64,000 nt of DNA from Casp-actino8 sp964614655 (lineage in GTDB: Bacteria > Actinomycetota > Acidimicrobiia > Acidimicrobiales > Ilumatobacteraceae): positions 1 to 64,000 of the forward strand of contig CAZTPF010000005.1 of NCBI GenBank assembly GCA_964614655.1, in the 5' to 3' direction. Under the pieces are notes generated by a model, which worked only from the letters and a program-made list of their open reading frames with translations, was not told the DNA's origin and did no database searches. The first letter of the stretch is position 1; every line of letters begins with the position of its first letter. The position numbers were made by a program, and so were the translations under genes. Positions 59,210 to 64,000 of this stretch are shown piece by piece.

Positions 59210-60652
59210 ATGAGGAGTCGCACACTCGAACACCTCTGCCTCGATGCTCGTCTCGACCAGGACGCAACGGAGTCGATCGGTCACGACGCTCGCGGTGACG
59301 TCGTGGTGTCGGGGATCTCCCACGACTCGCGAAGCGTCGCGCCGGGTTCGATCTTCTGCGCAGTTCGTGGCGCGCGATTCGACGGTCATCAGTTCGCGGT
59401 CGACGCCGTGGATCTCGGTGCCGTCGCTCTCGTGGTCGAACGGCGGATTCCCGAGATCGACGCCTCGGTGCCCCAGATCGTCGTCGGTGACGCACGGCGA
59501 GCCATGGGTCGTCTCGCCACTGCGTTCTGGGGCGACCCGTCCCGGCACATGGAAGTGGTCGGAATCACCGGAACGAACGGCAAGACGACGACCGCCCACC
59601 TCGTCGCCGAGATCCTGGTCGCCGCCGGACGGCCGACCGAGGTGATCGGAACACTGTCGGGTGGATTCACGACCCCTGAAGCCCCGGAGTTGCAGGCGAC
59701 ACTCGCCGGCATGCGAGAGCGCGGGACTCGCGCCGTGGCCATGGAGGTCTCGTCGCACTCGCTCGTGATGGAACGCGTCGCCGGAACCTGGTTCGCGGCG
59801 ACGGTGTTCACCAACTTGTCGCGCGATCACCTCGATCTGCACGGAGACATGGAGTCCTACTTCGACGCCAAGGCTCGACTCTTCGATCCCGTCTTCACCG
59901 ACGTGGCCGTGGTCAACGTCGACGATCCCTACGGCCGTCGACTGGTCGAGCGTCCCCGAGTCCGAACCATTGCGTTCTCGCGTGCTGATCTCGTCGACGT
60001 CGAGGTGTCGACGGCCGAGCATCACTACGTCTGGCGAGGCCGTTCGGTACGTTGTCCGCTCGGAGGTGCGGTCAACGTCATGAATTCACTGGCCGCCGCC
60101 ACGGTCACCGACGCGCTCGGTGTCGACACGTCGACGATCGCCGACGCCCTGGCTGCCGTGGCTCCCGTTCCCGGGCGCATGGAGCGCATCGACGAAGGCC
60201 AGGACTTCACGGTGTTCGTCGACTACGCACACACCCCCGACGGTTTGTCAGCCGTGCTCCGCTCCTTGCGCGAGTCGAACCTCGACGGGAGGATCGTCGT
60301 CGTCTTCGGATGCGGTGGCGATCGCGACAAGGCCAAGCGTCCCCTCATGGGCGAGGTGGCCGTGGGGCTCGCCGACGAGGTGTTGATCACGTCCGACAAT
60401 CCGCGTAGCGAGGATCCGCAGGCGATCATTGCGTCGATCGTGGCCGGAGTTCCGGATCACCTCCGTCACCGACTGGTGGGGGTGATCGCCGACCGGCGGG
60501 CGGCCATTGCCGCGGCCATCGACCGCGCCCGTCCCGGTGACGTCGTCCTGGTCGCCGGAAAGGGCCACGAGACCACTCAGACCATCGGCGACGTCGTCTT
60601 ACCCTTCGACGACCGAGAGGTCGCTCGCGAACTTCTGGGAGTGCGCGCGTGA
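59210..60652 (+). CDS. murE: UDP-MurNAc-dipeptide:meso-DAP ligase MurE
   Basis: A 480-residue Mur ligase that adds the third residue of the wall peptide. The ATP loop is GITGTNGKTTTAHL near residue 120. The amino-acid selectivity motif DNPR at 396-399 marks meso-diaminopimelate as substrate, so this wall is of the meso-DAP type. Motifs VDYAHTPDGL and FGCGGDRDKAKRP are also typical. Its TGA overlaps the mraY GTG by four bases, leaving no room for murF, which normally comes next. Confidence 0.96.
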   Translation: MRSRTLEHLCLDARLDQDATESIGHDARGDVVVSGISHDSRSVAPGSIFCAVRGARFDGHQFAVDAVDLGAVALVVERRIPEIDASVPQIVVGDARRAMGRLATAFWGDPSRHMEVVGITGTNGKTTTAHLVAEILVAAGRPTEVIGTLSGGFTTPEAPELQATLAGMRERGTRAVAMEVSSHSLVMERVAGTWFAATVFTNLSRDHLDLHGDMESYFDAKARLFDPVFTDVAVVNVDDPYGRRLVERPRVRTIAFSRADLVDVEVSTAEHHYVWRGRSVRCPLGGAVNVMNSLAAATVTDALGVDTSTIADALAAVAPVPGRMERIDEGQDFTVFVDYAHTPDGLSAVLRSLRESNLDGRIVVVFGCGGDRDKAKRPLMGEVAVGLADEVLITSDNPRSEDPQAIIASIVAGVPDHLRHRLVGVIADRRAAIAAAIDRARPGDVVLVAGKGHETTQTIGDVVLPFDDREVARELLGVRA

Positions 60653-61728
60653 TCGCCGTCATGATCGCCGGTGCGACGTCGATGTTGGTGTCGCTCTTCG
60701 GCACTCGTTTTCTCATCGTGTTCTTCCGAGAGCGCGGCAAGGGTCAGCCGATCCTCGGCAAGGAGGATCACGGTCCCGAGCATCACCAGAAAAAATCGGG
60801 CACCCCCACCATGGGCGGACTGGCCATCGTGGGAGCCGCCTTCGTGGGATGGACCGTGGCCCACGTTCGGGACGGTCTGGCCTTTTCGAATCAAGCGATC
60901 ATCATCTGGGTCGGAATCCTGATCATGGCCGGCATGGGCCTTCTCGACGACGTGATCAAGGTGAACAAGGGGCACAACCGGGGAATCTTCTGGAAGAAGA
61001 AGGGTCTCATCACCTTGGCGCTCGCTTGCGGGGTCACGTGGTGGCTGGCGGCGGCGACCGACGTGTCGGAGACGATCTCGTTCACCAGATTCGATTTTCC
61101 GGGCTGGGAGATTCCCTGGTGGCTCTGGGTGGTGTGGACCGGATTGATGATGTGGGCGACCACCAATGCCGTGAACGTCACCGACGGTCTCGACGGTCTG
61201 GCCGGAGGCTCGGCCCTGTTCGGGTTCCTCGCCTTCGCGATCATCGGTTACTGGTCGTTCCGTAATCCCGATGTCTACGGGGTGCTGGCGGGTGGGACCG
61301 TCAACCCTCTCGATCTCGCTGTGTTGTCGGCCGGCTTCGCTGGCGCGTGCGGCGGCTTTCTCTGGTGGAACGCCGCACCGGCGCGCATCTTCATGGGCGA
61401 CGTCGGCGCGCTCGGCATCGGCGCCGCCCTCGGGTTGCTCGCCGTCGCCACCAACACCCATTTCCTTCTTCCACTCATCTGCGGGATCAACGTTCTCGAA
61501 GCCGGTTCGGTCGCGATGCAGATGACCATCTTCCGGGCGAGTGGCCGCACACGGCGTTTCTTCCGCATGACTCCCATACATCACCATTTCGAGTTGATCG
61601 GCTGGCCCGAGACCACCGTCATCATCCGCTTCTGGATCATCGGCGGAATCTGTGTGGCGGCGGCCTTGGCCATGTTCATCGGCGACTTCACGCGGATCAC
61701 CGACCAGGCCGGGAATCTGTTGCCATGA
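60649..61728 (+). CDS. mraY: Phospho-MurNAc-pentapeptide transferase MraY
   Basis: Polytopic membrane enzyme of 359 residues that makes lipid I on undecaprenyl phosphate. About ten membrane segments are visible, with the cytoplasmic motifs KSGTPTMGG, DDVIKVNKGHNRGIF and NAVNVTDGLDGLAGG, then FMGDVGALGIGAALG and MTPIHHHFELIGWPE. The catalytic aspartates lie in these loops. GTG start, overlapping the murE stop; its TGA overlaps murD. Nothing odd apart from the missing murF upstream. Confidence 0.97.
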   Translation: MIAVMIAGATSMLVSLFGTRFLIVFFRERGKGQPILGKEDHGPEHHQKKSGTPTMGGLAIVGAAFVGWTVAHVRDGLAFSNQAIIIWVGILIMAGMGLLDDVIKVNKGHNRGIFWKKKGLITLALACGVTWWLAAATDVSETISFTRFDFPGWEIPWWLWVVWTGLMMWATTNAVNVTDGLDGLAGGSALFGFLAFAIIGYWSFRNPDVYGVLAGGTVNPLDLAVLSAGFAGACGGFLWWNAAPARIFMGDVGALGIGAALGLLAVATNTHFLLPLICGINVLEAGSVAMQMTIFRASGRTRRFFRMTPIHHHFELIGWPETTVIIRFWIIGGICVAAALAMFIGDFTRITDQAGNLLP

Positions 61729-63065
61729 CCGAGAGAGTGCTGGTGTACGGGGTCGCGGTCGCCGGTCTGGCGACGGTCCGCGCCTTGCTCCGGCGCAACA
61801 TCGACTGTGTGGCAGTCGACGATTCGGTGGACGAAACGAAGCGTCGGGCGGTCGCCGAGCTCGGCGTCGAACTGATCGAGAGTCCGAGCGAATCGGTGCT
61901 CACCGGTCTCGTGGTCGAGTCGAGCATGGTCGCTCCCGCTCCCGGTGTGCCGGAGTCCCATCGGGTCGTCGACATCGCTCGACGGGTCGAGCGGCGTCTC
62001 GTGACCGAACTCGATCTGGCCTACGAATGGGAGAGCGCGCGTCCGGGTGGGCCGCGTCCCGTGGTCGCCGTCACCGGTACCGATGGCAAGACGAGCACGA
62101 CTCTTCTCACTGCTGCGATGCTCGAGGCCGGCGGTCGGGCCACCGTCGCTTGCGGCAACACCGACGTTCCCATGGTCGAGGCGCTCGATCTCGACGTCGA
62201 TTGCTTCGTCGTGGAGGCCACCAGTTTCCGACTGGCGTTCTGCGACTCGTTCCGCGCCGAGGCGTCGGCCTGGCTGAATCTCGCCGAGGATCATCTCGAT
62301 TGGCACCAGAGTCTGAAGACCTACGAGGGGGCCAAAGCCCGTCTATGGGCGCACGTGCGCGAGAACGACGCGGCGATCGGCTGGATCGACGACCCGATCG
62401 TCATGCGGCATCTGGCGCGGGCGCGGTGTCGACGGGTGACCTTCGGGATCGACTCGGCCGACTATCGCATCGTCGACGACACCTTGGTCGGTCCCGACGG
62501 CGAGATCGCTCCGGTCGACGGCCTGTCCCGTTCCCTTCCGCACGACCTGACGAACGCCCTCTGCGCATCGGCACTGGTTCTCGAGAGCGGACTGGCCGAT
62601 CGTCGCGCCATCGCCCGCGCCTTGCCCGATTTCCGCGCCCCGAGTCATCGGATCGAGTTCGTGGGCGAGGCGGATGGTATTCGGTGGTATGACGACTCGA
62701 AGGCGACCACTCCTCACGCGGTGCTGACCGCCCTGCGCGGCTTCGACAGCGTGGTCCTCGTCGCCGGTGGGCGCAACAAGGGCCTCGACCTCGCCGAACT
62801 GGCCGTCGAGGAATCGCGCATCAAATCGGTGGTCGCCATCGGCGAAGCGGCGCCCGAGATCGTCCGCGTCTTCTCGGGTCGTCGACCGGTGACGACCGCC
62901 GACGACATGCGACAAGCCGTCGTGGTCGCGCGCGAACAGGCTTCCGACGGAGACGTCGTCCTGCTGTCTCCGGGTTGTACGAGTTTCGACTGGTACGACG
63001 GGTACGCCCGCCGTGGCGACGACTTCAGTCGTCGAGTCCGAGAGTTGATCGGAGGACGTTCATGA
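61725..63065 (+). CDS. murD: UDP-MurNAc-L-alanine:D-glutamate ligase MurD
   Basis: A 446-residue Mur ligase that adds D-glutamate. The N-terminal Rossmann domain begins RVLVYGVAVAGLATVRALL. The ATP loop is TGTDGKTSTTLL near residue 120, and the central SFRLAFCDSFRA and NLAEDHLDWH motifs fit MurD. The C-terminal domain has YDDSKATTPHA and LVAGGRNKG, followed by LLSPGCTSFDWYDGYARRG. ATG and TGA overlap both neighbours by four bases, so mraY, murD and ftsW are tightly coupled. Confidence 0.95.
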   Translation: MTERVLVYGVAVAGLATVRALLRRNIDCVAVDDSVDETKRRAVAELGVELIESPSESVLTGLVVESSMVAPAPGVPESHRVVDIARRVERRLVTELDLAYEWESARPGGPRPVVAVTGTDGKTSTTLLTAAMLEAGGRATVACGNTDVPMVEALDLDVDCFVVEATSFRLAFCDSFRAEASAWLNLAEDHLDWHQSLKTYEGAKARLWAHVRENDAAIGWIDDPIVMRHLARARCRRVTFGIDSADYRIVDDTLVGPDGEIAPVDGLSRSLPHDLTNALCASALVLESGLADRRAIARALPDFRAPSHRIEFVGEADGIRWYDDSKATTPHAVLTALRGFDSVVLVAGGRNKGLDLAELAVEESRIKSVVAIGEAAPEIVRVFSGRRPVTTADDMRQAVVVAREQASDGDVVLLSPGCTSFDWYDGYARRGDDFSRRVRELIGGRS

Positions 63066-64000
63066 CCCTCGCCGTACCGAACCGCTCGCGACGGACGTCG
63101 CAATTGGCCGAACGACGACGAGCCGCTCTCGAGTCGGCGCAGAAGGCGCGCGGCACCGGACGTCGTCGCCGATACCAGGAAGACGTGGGTCGCGACCCGA
63201 AGCCTCTCGGCTTCTACGTGATCGTCGCCGTCACCCTCGCGCTCGTCGCTTTCGGCCTGGTGATGGTGCTCTCGTCGTCGTCGATCGTCTCGTTCCATCG
63301 CGGACGTTCACCGTGGTACTACTTCGTGAAGCAGGTCTTCTGGGCCGGCCTCGGCATGGTCGCTCTCGTGACGACGTACCGAATGCCGTTGAAGATCCTG
63401 CATTCGACGGCTCGGGTGCTCCCGCCGATCGCCACGGTGATGATGCTCGCCGCGTTCACGCCCGGTCTCGGCAAGACGGTGAACGGTGCTCAGGCGTGGC
63501 TGGCCATCGGTGACTACACGATCCAACCCTCCGAGTTCATGAAGTTGGCGCTCGTCGTGTACGGAGCCGATTGGCTGACTCGCCGCGAGAAGCAGTTGGC
63601 CGATTTCCGAGCTGCGGCTTTGCCCTACCTCGGCTGGGTCGGAGTGGGCGCCTTCATCGCGATCGCCCAAGGAGACCTCGGTTCGTGTCTCGTGATCACG
63701 GCGATCGGCATGTCGATGCTCTTCCTCGCCGGTGCGCCCCTGCGGCCCCTGTTCGGCCTCTCGCTCGCCGGTGCACTCGTCTTCGTGGGATACGCCCGCC
63801 TCGACGGTGACAAGTGGGCGCGATTCACGTCGTTCCTCGACATCCACGGCACGCGCGACACCGACGGCTATCAGGTGTACCAGGCGCTCATCAGCATCTC
63901 GAACGGAGGGCTCACCGGGACCGGGATCGGTGCCGGCACCGGTAAGTGGGGATACGTCCCGTTGGCCCACACCGACTTCATTTTCTCGATCGTCGGTGAG
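63062..64000 (+). CDS. ftsW: FtsW glycosyltransferase (partial)
   Basis: SEDS-family septal glycosyltransferase, 313 codons visible before the window ends; the full protein is usually about 380 to 450 residues. A basic cytoplasmic N-terminus (RRTSQLAERRRAALES) precedes the membrane segments. The motifs GAQAWLAIGDYTIQPSEFMKLAL and AQGDLGSCLVI are typical; the latter has the conserved aspartate. The visible end reads HTDFIFSIVGE, as in all FtsW/RodA proteins. Its ATG overlaps the murD stop. The partner FtsI is encoded three genes earlier. Confidence 0.95.
   Translation, partial: MTLAVPNRSRRTSQLAERRRAALESAQKARGTGRRRRYQEDVGRDPKPLGFYVIVAVTLALVAFGLVMVLSSSSIVSFHRGRSPWYYFVKQVFWAGLGMVALVTTYRMPLKILHSTARVLPPIATVMMLAAFTPGLGKTVNGAQAWLAIGDYTIQPSEFMKLALVVYGADWLTRREKQLADFRAAALPYLGWVGVGAFIAIAQGDLGSCLVITAIGMSMLFLAGAPLRPLFGLSLAGALVFVGYARLDGDKWARFTSFLDIHGTRDTDGYQVYQALISISNGGLTGTGIGAGTGKWGYVPLAHTDFIFSIVGE

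Noticed and set aside
57077..60025. Very long reverse-strand open frame of nearly 1000 codons
   Set aside because: It crosses the N gap and is antisense to ftsI and murE, whose motifs are unambiguous. Long antisense frames are expected at this GC.

Overview
The window is high-GC chromosomal DNA from an actinobacterium, most likely class Acidimicrobiia or a close relative. The indicators are high GC, many GTG starts, TGA at 56 of 63 visible stops, an MtrA-MtrB-lipoprotein operon, PimB-like and Ppm1-like mannosyltransferases, DinB followed by a DUF3040 protein, and a full rod-elongation set. The class-level call is inference. I find 65 protein genes and 2 tRNA genes, and no prophage, insertion sequence, CRISPR array or rRNA. 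Five runs of exactly 100 N (8798-8897, 22019-22118, 49274-49373, 54295-54394, 57290-57389) mark assembly gaps. Each sits in or beside low-complexity or repeated sequence, and the reading-frame breaks across them come from arbitrary gap length, not from mutation.

Layout. 1-7.4 kb: tRNA-Gly, pyrophosphatase and DedA, a dioxygenase-SDR-glutathione peroxidase operon, tRNA-Pro, a hybrid histidine kinase followed by a REC-EAL c-di-GMP phosphodiesterase, and a TetR regulator. 7.5-12.7 kb: tig-clpP-clpX-folC-ndk (protein folding and quality control). 12.7-18.8 kb: mreB-mreC-mreD-PBP2-rodA (elongasome). 18.8-27.8 kb: radical SAM/DUF2344 pair, RNase E/G, L21, L27, dGTPase, Obg, proB. 27.8-36.5 kb: MurJ, a MoxR/VWA pair, phosphatase, GMC oxidoreductase, a Cys-rich microprotein, QueG, PimB-like transferase. 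36.5-43.2 kb: SRPBCC protein, glucokinase, AlaC-type aminotransferase, ACT protein, GlpK, phosphofructokinase. 43.2-53.4 kb: lpqB-like/mtrB/mtrA, IMPase, Ppm1, DinB, DUF3040, a second ROK protein, acyl-CoA dehydrogenase, HNH protein, LplA-like protein. 53.4-64 kb: a secreted multi-module peptidoglycan peptidase divergent from the dcw cluster mraZ-rsmH-ftsL-ftsI-murE-mraY-murD-ftsW, which runs off the end.

Cell-envelope growth dominates: elongasome, divisome, lipid II synthesis and flipping, a LytM-type hydrolase, and the envelope-sensing MtrAB system. murF is absent from its usual place between murE and mraY.

The clearest non-coding signal is a TAnnnT hexamer 6-9 bases upstream of 18 start codons. 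This is the geometry of leaderless transcripts, and at three genes the upstream stop codon forms part of the hexamer. A second clear signal is a set of 10-bp-phased RAAGTGG boxes abutting TTGACA upstream of mraZ, a probable MraZ operator. I found no evidence of a wholly new system. The leaderless promoters, the MraZ operator, the missing murF and several lineage-type small proteins are the items most worth following.
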